From contig JAGBEJ010000005.1 of assembly GCA_017937025.1 (NCBI GenBank), forward strand, positions 62,001 to 126,000: DNA of 64,000 bases, given 5' to 3'. Source of the stretch: Paludibacteraceae bacterium (GTDB lineage Bacteria > Bacteroidota > Bacteroidia > Bacteroidales > Paludibacteraceae). The notes beneath the pieces are model-generated. The model ran no database searches and was not told where the DNA came from. It saw nothing but the letters and a program-made list of their open reading frames with translations. Below are positions 8,934 to 18,036 of the stretch, one piece after another. Both the position numbers and the translations under genes were made by a program. Within the stretch, counting starts at the first letter, position 1. The number at the start of each line of letters is the position of its first letter.

Positions 8934-8951
8934 TATTCTGAAATCTTAGGT

Positions 8952-9980
8952 ATGAAAATCGGGAATATTTCTTTCGAAGACTATCCGCTGTTTCTTGCTC
9001 CAATGGAGGATGTGACAGACCCAGCGTTCCGTTTGACTTGCAAACGCTTCGGCGCAGACATGGTTTATACAGAATTCGTGTCGGCTGATGCGTTGATACG
9101 CAGTGTTAAGCGTACGGAGCAGAAATTGTTCATGTCTGACGAAGAACGTCCGGCTGCGATTCAGATATACGGGCGTGACCCAGAGACAATGGCTGAGGCT
9201 GCGCGCATAGCCGAAACAGCAAATCCCGATGTCATAGATATAAATTGTGGATGCCCTGTGAAGAAGATTGCAGGCAAAGGAGCCGGCGCCGGGCTTTTGC
9301 AGAATATCCCTCTCATGCTGGAGATTGTGAAGGCGGTGGTGAACGCCGTCAAGGTGCCTGTCACAGTAAAGACCCGTTTGGGGTGGGACCCGGAGGCTGC
9401 GAAGCCTGGAAGCGGCAGAGGCATAACTGACATAGCGGAGATGCTGCAGGACTGCGGCATAGCAGCGCTGACTGTGCATGGCAGAACGCGCGAGCAGATG
9501 TACACGGGCGAGGCTGACTGGAGCCTTATAGGCGAAGTAAAGAACAATCAGCGCATCAAGATACCGATAATCGGCAATGGCGATGTGACAACGCCGGAGA
9601 GAGCGAAGGAATGTTTCGACAAGTACGGAGTCGATGCCGTGATGATAGGTCGTGCGACGATAGGAGCGCCTTGGCTGTTCAGAGATGTGAAGTCGTATCT
9701 GAAGAGTGGTGTGCTGCCGGAGGAACTGACTTGGAAGGAAAAACTGGAGATACTCAAGGGGCTTGTCGATAGCAATATCGAGAAATTAGACGAGCGCCGA
9801 GGCATATTGCATAGCCGCAGGCATCTGGCAGCGTCGCCGGTGTTCAAGGGCATTCCTCATTTTCGCGACGTGCGTGTGGCGATGCTCCGCGCCGAGGGTT
9901 ATGACGAACTGATGTCTATAATAGACGGCATAAACTTAGAAAATCACACAAGAGACGGTGTAATAGCAACGGACAAATGA
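8952..9980 (+). CDS. dusB: tRNA-dihydrouridine synthase B
   Basis: 342 residues from ATG 8952. A TIM-barrel FMN enzyme that reduces uridines in tRNA to dihydrouridine with NADPH. Diagnostic stretches are APMEDVTDPAFR, DINCGCPVKKIAGKGAGAG (catalytic Cys), VKTRLGW, LTVHGRTREQMY and GNGDV...MIGRATIGAPW. The full family length is present. The last four bases overlap the next start (ATGA), so the transglutaminase-like gene is co-transcribed. Confidence 0.93.
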   Translation: MKIGNISFEDYPLFLAPMEDVTDPAFRLTCKRFGADMVYTEFVSADALIRSVKRTEQKLFMSDEERPAAIQIYGRDPETMAEAARIAETANPDVIDINCGCPVKKIAGKGAGAGLLQNIPLMLEIVKAVVNAVKVPVTVKTRLGWDPEAAKPGSGRGITDIAEMLQDCGIAALTVHGRTREQMYTGEADWSLIGEVKNNQRIKIPIIGNGDVTTPERAKECFDKYGVDAVMIGRATIGAPWLFRDVKSYLKSGVLPEELTWKEKLEILKGLVDSNIEKLDERRGILHSRRHLAASPVFKGIPHFRDVRVAMLRAEGYDELMSIIDGINLENHTRDGVIATDK

Positions 9981-11158
9981 AACGAAGAAGGCTGGGAGGA
10001 CGCTTCTATAAGAGAGGCTTTATCGTACTGTTAGTGGCATGTGCGCTTGCCGTAGCAGGTTATTATGTGCATGCGGCGTTTTTCAATACTGACTGGAGCA
10101 TTGAGGACGACCTATATGGCAATGTGTTTCCGTCGGTCGTGATTTCCACCGCCAATGCCGACCGTTCCACTATTGTGAAGAACGACACGAATGTTATAGG
10201 CAGTTCGAAAAGCCCTTTCGCCATCAAGTTCAGAAACTCGTCGCCCAATGCGAGAGTCCGCATAATAATAAATGAGACAGAGTTTTTCCACAAGTCTGTT
10301 TACGAGGTTGTGGCGGAGAAAATGGGGCAGACCTATGTCGCTTATCCTGACATAATATGGAAATACGATGCTTTGCGTGCCAACAAACAGCCGAAGCCTT
10401 TCACACTGAGCGTGGAGATAGACAAGGGATTCTTGGACCACAGCTACAAGAGCCGTTCTTTCTCGATGAGAAGCGTCAACGAGTGTCTGCTTGGGTATCG
10501 TGACCATTCAGGCAAGTACCACAGCACAAGCTATTTTTACGCGGCTTACGTGGACGAGGAGAACGGCATGATAGACTCAATCCTTCATGATGCGCTGCAG
10601 ACGGGCATCGTCAAGCAGTTTGTCGGCTACCAGTTCGGTGGACCGGCAAGGGTGAAAAAGGAGGTCTTTGCGATATGGTATGCGCTGCAGAAACGAGGCT
10701 TCAAGTACAGCTCGCTCACGAACACAAGCCTTTCGTCGCAGTCGTTGTTCACGCAGAGAGTCAGGCTGATAGACGATTCATTCAAGTCCAAGCAGCTTAA
10801 CTGCGTCGACGGCACAGTGCTGTTCGCAAGTGTGCTTAAGGGCGTTGGCATAGATCCGGTGCTTGTCCGTGTGCCAGGCCACATGTTCTTAGGCTTTTAT
10901 TTGGACAAGAAGCATACGAAATGCTCGTTTTTAGAGACAACGATTATAGGCACTGTTGATGTGAATGAGGCGGAGAGGGAGCTCGGCGAGATAGGCGCTC
11001 ATAATAAGTCGTTGGCTAAATTCAATCATGCCATGGATGTGGCTAATGAGAAGTACTCATTGTGCAAGTCGCGCTTCGGCAATTCGTCTAATCCGAATTA
11101 TATGTATTTGGAGTTGAATAAGGCGATGAGAGAAGTGGTTCAGCCTATTGGACGCTGA
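9977..11158 (+). CDS. Membrane-anchored transglutaminase-like protein
   Basis: 393 residues. An N-terminal signal anchor (about 14-33) follows a very basic start (KRRRLGGRFYKRG). The C-terminal half has a transglutaminase/cysteine-protease-like pattern. Cys276 is in LNCVDGTVLFASVLK, and about 25 residues later His301 is in RVPGHMFLGFY, the usual Cys-His spacing; the acidic third member is not obvious. The N-terminal 200 residues are beta-rich and resemble nothing I can name. It is probably periplasmic; the substrate is unknown. It overlaps dusB by 4 bases. Confidence 0.6.
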   Translation: MKRRRLGGRFYKRGFIVLLVACALAVAGYYVHAAFFNTDWSIEDDLYGNVFPSVVISTANADRSTIVKNDTNVIGSSKSPFAIKFRNSSPNARVRIIINETEFFHKSVYEVVAEKMGQTYVAYPDIIWKYDALRANKQPKPFTLSVEIDKGFLDHSYKSRSFSMRSVNECLLGYRDHSGKYHSTSYFYAAYVDEENGMIDSILHDALQTGIVKQFVGYQFGGPARVKKEVFAIWYALQKRGFKYSSLTNTSLSSQSLFTQRVRLIDDSFKSKQLNCVDGTVLFASVLKGVGIDPVLVRVPGHMFLGFYLDKKHTKCSFLETTIIGTVDVNEAERELGEIGAHNKSLAKFNHAMDVANEKYSLCKSRFGNSSNPNYMYLELNKAMREVVQPIGR

Positions 11159-11267
11159 TAATCGGCACTTTTTAATATACTTGATAAGTTTTTTCCATAG
11201 TTGACAACATCAAATATCGTTTGAAACATCCATCTTTGCTGCCAAGATAGTTAGTTAATTGTGGAAA

Positions 11268-11306
11268 GGCGGGATGTCCAGTAATTGGAGTCCTGCTTTT
11301 TTCTTT
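11268..11306 (+). terminator. Terminator downstream of the transglutaminase-like gene
   Basis: A GGCGGGA/TCCTGC stem with an inner TCC/GGA pair is followed by six T, 110 bases after the stop. Confidence 0.5.
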
Positions 11307-11309
11307 TGA

Positions 11310-11345
11310 AAAATAGAGGCTGGCGTTTTTGCCAGCCTCTATTTT
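11310..11345. terminator. Bidirectional terminator between convergent genes
   Basis: A 15-base perfect inverted repeat (AATAGAGGCTGGC core) with a 6-base loop, flanked by A-rich and T-rich sides so that it can act on both strands. It ends three bases before the minus-strand lipoprotein stop. Confidence 0.85.
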
Positions 11346-11348
11346 GAG

Positions 11349-11687
11349 TTATTGCTTTATATAGGTTATTTCTCCAAGGGTTATTTTGTTCCCTTTCCTA
11401 CTGTAGTTAGATGTTTCTGTTCCATATTCTGATATGCATGTAATTTTGTTCCCTTTGATTTCATAAGTGTATTCAACTATTTCTTCTATTTCGCCATAGG
11501 AAGTACATGTCCAGATCATTGTGTTTCCTTTGACGTTAAGAGTGAATAATTCGTAAGGATCCATGTCTTCATCTATGTATGTTCCTTCTGGTATTAACTC
11601 GTCTTTGTCATCGTTAGAACATGCCGTTAATCCGAATGCTGTGATTGCCAATAATGTAATAGTCCAGTTTGTTAGTAATTTTTTCAT
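11349..11687 (-). CDS. Small lipoprotein of unknown function
   Basis: 112 residues. Signal peptide II with lipobox LTACS near residue 23 is followed by an acidic stretch (NDDKDELIPEG). The rest is beta-strand-rich (FTLNVKGNTMIWTC, YTYEIKGNKITCI, YSRKGNKITLGEI) with repeated KGNKI units, reminiscent of the small lipocalin-like lipoproteins common in Bacteroidales. It has lower GC than its neighbours. No operon partner. Confidence 0.65.
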   Translation of the reverse strand: MKKLLTNWTITLLAITAFGLTACSNDDKDELIPEGTYIDEDMDPYELFTLNVKGNTMIWTCTSYGEIEEIVEYTYEIKGNKITCISEYGTETSNYSRKGNKITLGEITYIKQ

Positions 11688-11814
11688 GGTTGTAAATCTT
11701 TTTTTGTTGCTCTTACTCTATTTTTTACGGATTTTCAGATGCTTCCGCAAGTTCCTGTGGCCTGTTTATAGACAAAAAGAAAAGCGTGGAACTTTATTCG
11801 CAATATTAGAATTC

Positions 11815-11934
11815 TGAGGTTCTGGACTTACCTTGTAAACCAAATATGTACGAAAAAGCCCACGCATGAAACGTGAGCGTTCATCGCTTAACTTGGTTTA
11901 CATTCATGAAATTGTCCAGATTCCAGAACCCTAA
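11815..11934. repeat. Nested inverted-repeat element (candidate structured RNA or MITE-like relic)
   Basis: Three concentric inverted repeats are visible. The outer pair is GGTTCTGGA (11818-11826) with TCCAGAACC (11922-11930). The middle pair is GTAAACCAA (11835-11843) with TTGGTTTAC (11893-11901). The inner hairpin is ATGAA(A)CG with CGTTCAT (11866-11884). A T-run follows at 11936. No open frame inside. It could fold as a single long RNA arm, or be a small non-autonomous element; I do not recognise a family. Confidence 0.5.
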
Positions 11935-12105
11935 GTTTTTGCTTTAAACGCTTTATCTATGTGTCTTTCTTGTGTGAAATGTCTGTTTTGTTTTTCTCTT
12001 CTTTTTGTGGTTAATGTTTTTTATTCTTGAATCACTGACACAAATATATGCCATTATTTTAAAATGGCGCTTTTGTCGTGAGTGATAATGTGGTTAGTAA
12101 TATAC

Positions 12106-12145
12106 AAAAAAAAGTCCCCAGCGATTTGTGCCGCTGGGGACCTTT
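12106..12145 (-). terminator. Terminator of the hpt-adk-GH28 run
   Basis: A perfect GTCCCCAGCG/CGCTGGGGAC stem. Read on the minus strand it is followed by a run of eight T (A-run at 12106-12113), 23 bases after the GH28 stop. Confidence 0.9.
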
Positions 12146-12167
12146 GTATTTTCGTCAGTCTAAATTC

Positions 12168-13805
12168 TTACTTAAACTTGACTTGAGAAGTTTCTGCTCC
12201 GTTGAGAATCTCAACTCTGTTCTTGTCGATCTTCACATTCTCGAATGTGATGTTCTTGGTCTCAGGGTTGAGGATTTTTGCATAAACTCCAGAAGCAGGC
12301 GCCTTGTCGATGTTCTTGAACGCGATGTTCACAGACTTGTTCAGGCTGAATGTAGGAGAAACCGGTGTGTCTATAGTGACATTGTTGAATGTGATGTTCT
12401 CCGAGCGGAAGGTTGTCACTCCGCTGTTTGCTTTGATGTGCACATTGTCGAAAGTCACGTTCTTGACATTGAGGTCGGCTGTTCCGCCTATTACGATAGC
12501 GCCCTTTGCTCCGTCGCAGTAGATATTCTTGAAGAAGAAGCTGTCGAAGTCTGGCACTAAGTCGAGTTTCTTGTCAACCGCAGTGCCTTCCACAGCCGCG
12601 TCTTTGTATGTCAGCTCGAACTCTACAGCGTTGCCAGAGAGATCCTTCATGTAGATGTCCTGGATGTAGATGTTCTGCACTCTGCCGCCTCGTCCTGCAC
12701 CGCTCTTCACTCTCAGACCGACGTCCGACCAGCTGAAGTCGCAGTTCTGCACAAGGATGTTGTTCATGCCGCCGTCGGTGTTGGAGCCGATTACGAAGCC
12801 TCCGTGTGCGTGGTAAACCTTGCAGTCCTTGATTACGATGTTCTCAAGTCCGAACTGGCGTCCGCTTGCTGAGCTCTTAGACGACTTCATGCAGATGCCG
12901 TCGTCGCCAGTGTTCACTGTGCAGTCGTACATCAGCACGTTGCGGCAAACGCTTATGTCAAGTCCGTCGGCGTTCTGGAACCACCATTCGTTCAGCACCT
13001 TCACGTCCTTCATTACGAGTCCGTCGATGTTGCGGAGCATGTTGGTGATGTGAGGCGAGTTCATGAATGTCACGCCTTCCACGAGCATGCCTTCGGTCTT
13101 TTCTATATTAATAAGGTATGGTCTTTTCAAACCTGGACGGTATGCCTCGAACTGTGACTTGTCCAAAGTCTTGATGTCGGCGTTCTTCAGATTCTCCAAT
13201 GCGGCCATTGTTCCTTTCACAGGATACCAGATTTTGCCGTCAGGGCTGAGCTCGCCTTTCTTAGTGATGTTCTTCCACTGCTTTTCTGGCAGTTTCTCGC
13301 GCTTGATAGGTCTCCACTCGCTTCCGTTGCCATTGAAGATGCCCTTGCCAGTGATGGCGATGTTCTTCAAACCCGTTCCGTTGATCAATGGCATCACTTT
13401 AAGTTCTTTGCCAGTGTTCACGATAGGGTTGTCCTTAGGGTCGGCGCTGAACACGACCATTGCGCCAGCCTGCAAGTGAAGGTTCACGTTGCTCATCATG
13501 GTGATAGGTCCTGTCTTCCACAGTCCTGCAGGAACAAGCACTGTGCCGCCACCAGCCTCCGAGCATTTCTTTATAGTTCCGTTTATGGCTTCGGTGTTCA
13601 CTGTCACGCCGTCGCCCACAGCTCCTGCGTCCTTGATGTTGTAAACCTTAGCTCCGAAAGAAGGAACTTTGATGGAAAAAGACGCGAAAGGCAGATTCTG
13701 CAAATGCGCGTCAACCTCTTTCTGTATTTCGGCAGTAGGCACGTTCTGCGCAGAGACGAATGCTGCGAACAGAAGCGCTGTTGTTGTCAAAATGTGTTTT
13801 TTCAT
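12168..13805 (-). CDS. Secreted glycoside hydrolase family 28 (polygalacturonase-type)
   Basis: 545 residues with an N-terminal signal peptide ending FVSAQ. It is a right-handed beta-helix. All GH28 active-site motifs are present in order: NADGLDI, NTGDDGICMKS (catalytic aspartates), HGGFVIGS (HG in place of GHG) and RVKSGAGRGG. An N-terminal pectate-lyase-like entry (YNIKDAGAVGDGVTVNTEAI) is typical. The family cleaves galacturonan or rhamnogalacturonan; fine specificity cannot be read from sequence. It follows adk by only 29 bases, so it is probably read from the hpt/adk promoter, an unusual place for a carbohydrate enzyme. Confidence 0.9.
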   Translation of the reverse strand: MKKHILTTTALLFAAFVSAQNVPTAEIQKEVDAHLQNLPFASFSIKVPSFGAKVYNIKDAGAVGDGVTVNTEAINGTIKKCSEAGGGTVLVPAGLWKTGPITMMSNVNLHLQAGAMVVFSADPKDNPIVNTGKELKVMPLINGTGLKNIAITGKGIFNGNGSEWRPIKREKLPEKQWKNITKKGELSPDGKIWYPVKGTMAALENLKNADIKTLDKSQFEAYRPGLKRPYLINIEKTEGMLVEGVTFMNSPHITNMLRNIDGLVMKDVKVLNEWWFQNADGLDISVCRNVLMYDCTVNTGDDGICMKSSKSSASGRQFGLENIVIKDCKVYHAHGGFVIGSNTDGGMNNILVQNCDFSWSDVGLRVKSGAGRGGRVQNIYIQDIYMKDLSGNAVEFELTYKDAAVEGTAVDKKLDLVPDFDSFFFKNIYCDGAKGAIVIGGTADLNVKNVTFDNVHIKANSGVTTFRSENITFNNVTIDTPVSPTFSLNKSVNIAFKNIDKAPASGVYAKILNPETKNITFENVKIDKNRVEILNGAETSQVKFK

Positions 13806-13834
13806 AGTATTTCGATTTAAGGGGAGTTTCGTTT

Positions 13835-14404
13835 TTACTTAGCGTCGATCACCTTGCTTATAGCGTTGAAGATGTCATCGATAGAGCCAACGCCCTTGAT
13901 GTTCTCCAGCTTGCCGTCTTCCTTGTAGAAGTCGATTACAGGCGCAGTCTGGCTGTTGTAAGTGTCAAGACGCTTCTTGATTGTCTCCAGGTTGTCGTCC
14001 GAACGTCCGGAAGTCTTTCCTCTCTCGAGCAGACGCTTGATGAGCTCGTCGTTGTCCACCTGCAGGTTGATCATGACAGTGACGTCGGCGCCTCTCTTGC
14101 CGAGCATTTCCTTGAGTGCCTGAGCCTGAGCCACAGTTCTTGGGAATCCATCAAAAATGATGCCCTTTGCGTCGGTGTAGCTGTCCATAGTCTTGGCGAG
14201 CATGTCGATGATGAGGCTGTCTGGCACGAGCTGTCCTGCGTCCATGAACTTCTTAGCCTCTATTCCGAGCGGAGTCTGGTTTGCAGTCTCGGCTCTCAGC
14301 ACGTCGCCTGTGGAGATGTGCGCGTAACCATACTTCTTGATGATGTTCTCACTCTGTGTGCCCTTGCCTGATCCTGGAGGGCCGAATAATACTAAATACT
14401 TCAT
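13835..14404 (-). CDS. adk: Adenylate kinase
   Basis: 189 residues. Phosphorylates AMP with ATP in the cytosol. P-loop GPPGSGKGTQ at residues 7-16, AMP-binding ISTGDVLRAE, FDGFPRTVAQA and the LID RGKTSGRSDD. It is the short-LID form without zinc-binding cysteines. It lies between hpt (37 bases upstream) and GH28 (29 bases downstream) on the same strand. Confidence 0.96.
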   Translation of the reverse strand: MKYLVLFGPPGSGKGTQSENIIKKYGYAHISTGDVLRAETANQTPLGIEAKKFMDAGQLVPDSLIIDMLAKTMDSYTDAKGIIFDGFPRTVAQAQALKEMLGKRGADVTVMINLQVDNDELIKRLLERGKTSGRSDDNLETIKKRLDTYNSQTAPVIDFYKEDGKLENIKGVGSIDDIFNAISKVIDAK

Positions 14405-14441
14405 TTTGTTTTTATTAGATTATGAATTTGTTGTTTGTGTT

Positions 14442-14984
14442 CTATTCTGTCGCTATGTAGATGTCGGAGAGGTTTCTGCCGTATCCGTCGTAGTCCAGTC
14501 CGTATCCGACAATGAATTCGTCGCCCGTCTCCATGCCCACGTAGTCCGGCTTTACGCCTTCCGTCCTCACTCTGTGCGGCTTGTACATCAGCGTGGCTAT
14601 TTTTATCTCCTTGGGGTTATGCGCGGCGAGTTTGTCCAGCATGTTCCTCATGGTGATGCCGGTCTCGATTATGTCCTCGAGTATGATGATAGTCCTTCCG
14701 CTTATGTCCTCGTTCAGCCCTATCAGTTCCTTGGCATTGCCGGTGGTCTCGGTTCCCGAGTATGATGATATTTTAATGAATGAAATCTGGCAGTCGGTAT
14801 TCTTGATCCTTTTCAGCAGGTCCGCCGCGAACATGAACGCTCCGTTGAGTGTGGCGAGGAAAATCGGCTTCTTGCCTTCGATGTCCCTGTTTATCTCATC
14901 GGCGACTCTGTCCACAATGGCTTCCAGCTGCTTGGCTGTGATGTAAGGTCTGAATGTCTTGTCTTTGATTGTGATGTTTCCCAT
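14442..14984 (-). CDS. hpt: Hypoxanthine phosphoribosyltransferase
   Basis: 180 residues. Purine salvage: hypoxanthine or guanine plus PRPP gives IMP or GMP. The PRPP-binding motif IIILEDIIETGITM, ATLNGAFMFAADL near the N-terminus and PDYVGMETGDEFIVGYGLDY near the C-terminus are characteristic. First gene of the minus-strand run with adk and GH28, preceded by a good -7 element. Confidence 0.95.
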   Translation of the reverse strand: MGNITIKDKTFRPYITAKQLEAIVDRVADEINRDIEGKKPIFLATLNGAFMFAADLLKRIKNTDCQISFIKISSYSGTETTGNAKELIGLNEDISGRTIIILEDIIETGITMRNMLDKLAAHNPKEIKIATLMYKPHRVRTEGVKPDYVGMETGDEFIVGYGLDYDGYGRNLSDIYIATE

Positions 14985-15017
14985 GCGGTCACATTTTGTG
15001 GGGATAATTCAAACTCT

Positions 15018-15025
15018 CAAAGATA
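15018..15025 (-). promoter_or_regulatory. -7 promoter element of hpt
   Basis: Reads TATCTTTG on the minus strand (TAnnTTTG), about 34 bases before the hpt start. Confidence 0.65.
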
Positions 15026-15192
15026 GTGCTTTTCTGCAAAAAAAGTCAATCGCAAGCGCTGTTTCTGTGTGTTTTACGGCGTATTTGATAATCGTTAAGA
15101 CATGGCTAATGCGCAAGACTAACAAAAAATAGGTATATGCCTTGGCGGCAAAATCATCATTTATGGTGATTGTTGTGGCTTTTGGGTGGAAA

Positions 15193-15200
15193 TACCTTTG
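15193..15200 (+). promoter_or_regulatory. -7 promoter element of the porin-imelysin-cytochrome operon
   Basis: TACCTTTG (TAnnTTTG) with a TTG at 15173-15175, 17 bases upstream, as -33 element. It lies 33 bases before the porin ATG and is the only clear promoter for the run to 25520. Confidence 0.65.
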
Positions 15201-15232
15201 CATCGGTGAAAAAAGAAAAACAAAAATCTATT

Positions 15233-16777
15233 ATGAAATTTTTTAAGCCTTGTTTATTAGTGCTTTGCGTGTTGATGACGCAGTTTTATGCCAAGTCGCA
15301 GTCGGCCGATGTTGTCAGCCGTGCGGCTTATGACTCATTGCTTAAAAGGATAGAGGCAGTTGAGGCTGCGCAGCGCGATTATGCCAACAGCGACGATGTT
15401 GACGGCAACACTGGCGCTACTCGCGGCGCTCAGGAGAAAGGCGGATATAAAAAGAAAAAGTCTAAGGTCGTGTTAGGCTTCAACAAGGAATACAACGACA
15501 ACGAGGAGTTTACGAAGTTTCGTGTAGGAGGCTACGGCGAGATGTGGGCGAGCTATATGGACTACGGCCCAAACCGCTTCAATGCGCCTTACGGCAGCTA
15601 CAGAGAGGAAAAGGGACGAATCGCGATACCTCGCTTTGTGCTGGCTGGCGATTACAAGTTCAACCGCTGGTTTCAGATGGGCGCGGAGATTGAGTTCGAG
15701 TCTGGAGGTACGGGCTCGACGTTCGAGTATGAGATAGGCACAGGCTCGGAGAACGGAGAGGCGGAACTCGAGATAGAGAAGGGCGGCGAGGTCGCCCTGG
15801 AGCAGTTTCATATAACAGCGACGATATTCAAGGAACTGAATGTCCGTGCAGGACACATTATAGTTCCGGTCGGTTTGACTAACTCGCACCACGAGCCAAT
15901 CAACTTCTTCGGCACACGCCGTCCGGAGGGCGAGACCAAGATAATCCCTTCGACATGGCACGAGACGGGACTTGAGCTGTTCGGCTCGTTGGGCAAGGGC
16001 TGGTATAACTTCGATTATCAGCTGCAGGTGGTGACTGGACTCACTGCCGACGAGTTTGACCGCTACGACTTCGTGGGAGGCGCGAGCCAAGGCATTTTCG
16101 AGGAAGACAACTTCAGCTGCCCGGCTTACGTGGCTCGCGTGAACTACAACGGCGTGCCGGGACTGAGAGTCGGCGGCAGCTGGTACTATCTGCGCGACGC
16201 CGGCAAGAACGCCATCAAGCCTTATAAGTATAACTCGCTGTCGTTGCCAGTGCGCTTGTATTCGGCTGATGCGGAGTATAAGAACAAGTATGTCGTGGCT
16301 CGTGGAAACTTCCTCTACGGCAATGTCGGCAATGTCGATAAGCTTGCGAAGACGGCAGGATTCACTGGCGCGAAGTACACACCGATAATCACATCGCCTT
16401 CTGGAATGCTGAGCGGCACGATTCCGTATCATGAGGCGGTGAGCTACGCCGCCGAGGTGGGCATAAACATAGGTGCGTTCATACCTTCGAAGAAACCGAT
16501 AAAGATTCTGCCTTTCGCTCGCTACGAGTATTACAATCCGCAGTGGAAGGACGATGTGAAGACTTCGGACCCAAGGACAGAGGTTGCTATGTGGACAGTC
16601 GGCGTGAATTGGTTCGCGCTTCCTAATCTCGTGGTCAAGCTCGACTGGACGACACGCCACTTCGGCACCGACAATCCGTTCAGAGACAACGGCTATGTCG
16701 TGAACGGAACTAAAATCAACACAGAAAACGACCTGTCCATCGGCATAGCTTATGTCGGATGGTTCGCTAAGAAATAA
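15233..16777 (+). CDS. Outer-membrane porin, phosphate-selective porin O/P type
   Basis: 514 residues from ATG 15233; the frame is open further upstream, but across the promoter. Signal peptide MKFFKPCLLVLCVLMTQFYA, then a short coiled-coil (YDSLLKRIEAVEAAQ) and a basic GGYKKKKSK linker. A beta-barrel rich in alternating aromatic strands follows (FRVGGYGEMWASYM, NRWFQMGAEIEFES, LPNLVVKLDWTTRHF). Coiled-coil plus barrel is the layout of OprO/OprP-like porins. First gene of the operon; substrate unknown, but an iron or metal complex is suggested by the next genes. Confidence 0.8.
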   Translation: MKFFKPCLLVLCVLMTQFYAKSQSADVVSRAAYDSLLKRIEAVEAAQRDYANSDDVDGNTGATRGAQEKGGYKKKKSKVVLGFNKEYNDNEEFTKFRVGGYGEMWASYMDYGPNRFNAPYGSYREEKGRIAIPRFVLAGDYKFNRWFQMGAEIEFESGGTGSTFEYEIGTGSENGEAELEIEKGGEVALEQFHITATIFKELNVRAGHIIVPVGLTNSHHEPINFFGTRRPEGETKIIPSTWHETGLELFGSLGKGWYNFDYQLQVVTGLTADEFDRYDFVGGASQGIFEEDNFSCPAYVARVNYNGVPGLRVGGSWYYLRDAGKNAIKPYKYNSLSLPVRLYSADAEYKNKYVVARGNFLYGNVGNVDKLAKTAGFTGAKYTPIITSPSGMLSGTIPYHEAVSYAAEVGINIGAFIPSKKPIKILPFARYEYYNPQWKDDVKTSDPRTEVAMWTVGVNWFALPNLVVKLDWTTRHFGTDNPFRDNGYVVNGTKINTENDLSIGIAYVGWFAKK

Positions 16778-16808
16778 CACTAACCAAAATAAAATAACAA
16801 ATAGACTT

Positions 16809-17981
16809 ATGAAAAAAAGATTCATTTACGCAATTGCACTCGTGATGAGTGTGGCAATGCCAGTTTCGCTGTCTTCGTGCGACGACGATGACGACAAGAA
16901 CTCAGTACGCTCAACATCGGCTTCGACAGCTGCCGATTCGTTAGACTATGCAGCAGACAACGCAGAGAACTGGGGCAAGTACATGCAGGCTGTGGCTACT
17001 TACCTTAACGCAGACGCGACAGAACTCTACAACGACTGGAACAGCAGCTACGACGGCGGCGCGTCTTACGCTTCCAACTTCAAGTCGGCTGGCCAGGCAG
17101 GTGCATCTTCGTTCGCTGCAGTCGAGGACGCGACACAGCAGATAATCGACGGATGTATCGACATCGCCAATGAGGTGGGCGAGGCTAAGATAGGCGACCC
17201 TGTGGCTCTGTTCGCAGCAGGCAAGACGACCGACGCTCTCTACGCAGTTGAGTCATGGTACAGCTGGCACTCACGTGTTGACTATTCTAACAATATCAAG
17301 TCAATACAGAACGCATTCTACGGCACAACAAACGGCACCAAGTCTGAGAATTCCCTCATTAATGCCATAGCTGCGGTTGACGCGGCGACAGCAGCCGACG
17401 TTGACGCAAAGATAACAGCAGCCATCAACGCTATACTCGCTATTCCTCAGCCTTTCCGCAACAACATAAACTCGAATGAGGCTATTGCGGCTCAGGATGC
17501 TTGCGCCGCTCTTAAGGACGCTCTTGAGAAGATTGACATAAGCGCGATACCAGAAGCAACACTCCAGCAAGTTAACGTGAACTATGTTGACAACGTTGTG
17601 CTGCCTACATACAAGAAGCTTGCTGAGGCAAATGCGGCTCTGCTCGCTGGTGTTAACGCATTCGTTGCAGCACCGTCAAACAGCAAGTTCGAGGCATTGG
17701 CTGAGCTCTGGCTCGCAGCCCGTGAGCCATGGGAAATGAGCGAGGCGTTCCTCTTCGGACCAGTTGCCGACAAGGGACTGGACCCAAACATGGACTCATG
17801 GCCATTGTCGCAGTCTGACATCGTAGCCATCATCAAGAACGGCGACTTCTCAGCTCTCGGCTGGACTGGCGAGTACGACGAGGAGAACGCGTCGATAGAG
17901 GCAGCTCAGGCTATACGCGGATTCCACACACTTGAGTTCCTCATCTTCAAGGACGGAAAAGCGCGCACAGTGAAGGATTAA
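16809..17981 (+). CDS. Imelysin-family lipoprotein (EfeO/IrpA-like iron-uptake component)
   Basis: 390 residues from ATG 16809. Signal peptide II with lipobox SLSSC followed by DDDDDK. The imelysin (M75 peptidase-like) fold is indicated by its helical character and by the C-terminal signature GFHTLEFLIF, the conserved HxxE of imelysin proteins. Internal alanine-rich repeats (AAVDAATAADVDAKITAAI) are present. Family members bind iron and take part in iron uptake in cyanobacteria, pseudomonads and EfeUOB systems. Its position between a porin and a di-haem protein supports an iron role here. The codon composition is GC-richer than average. Confidence 0.85.
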   Translation: MKKRFIYAIALVMSVAMPVSLSSCDDDDDKNSVRSTSASTAADSLDYAADNAENWGKYMQAVATYLNADATELYNDWNSSYDGGASYASNFKSAGQAGASSFAAVEDATQQIIDGCIDIANEVGEAKIGDPVALFAAGKTTDALYAVESWYSWHSRVDYSNNIKSIQNAFYGTTNGTKSENSLINAIAAVDAATAADVDAKITAAINAILAIPQPFRNNINSNEAIAAQDACAALKDALEKIDISAIPEATLQQVNVNYVDNVVLPTYKKLAEANAALLAGVNAFVAAPSNSKFEALAELWLAAREPWEMSEAFLFGPVADKGLDPNMDSWPLSQSDIVAIIKNGDFSALGWTGEYDEENASIEAAQAIRGFHTLEFLIFKDGKARTVKD

Positions 17982-18036
17982 TAAATACTGAGCCTGTGCT
18001 GTAAAAAGTACAATGCTCTGAAACACAAATGCATAG

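Larger units (their letters stand above)
11688..12167. other. 480-base gene-free region with a structured inverted repeat
   Basis: AT-rich, and no convincing open frame. It holds the upstream region of the small lipoprotein, a nested inverted-repeat element at 11815-11934 and the terminator of the GH28 gene at 12106-12145. Nothing else recognisable. Confidence 0.7.

Noticed and set aside
15009-15203. 64-codon minus-strand frame between hpt and the porin
   Set aside because: Overlaps both divergent promoters, and its start region is the porin leader; no motif.
15473-16825. Minus-strand open frame of about 450 codons opposite the first porin
   Set aside because: No leader, no domain, composition typical of a reverse-complement shadow; the porin frame explains the sequence.
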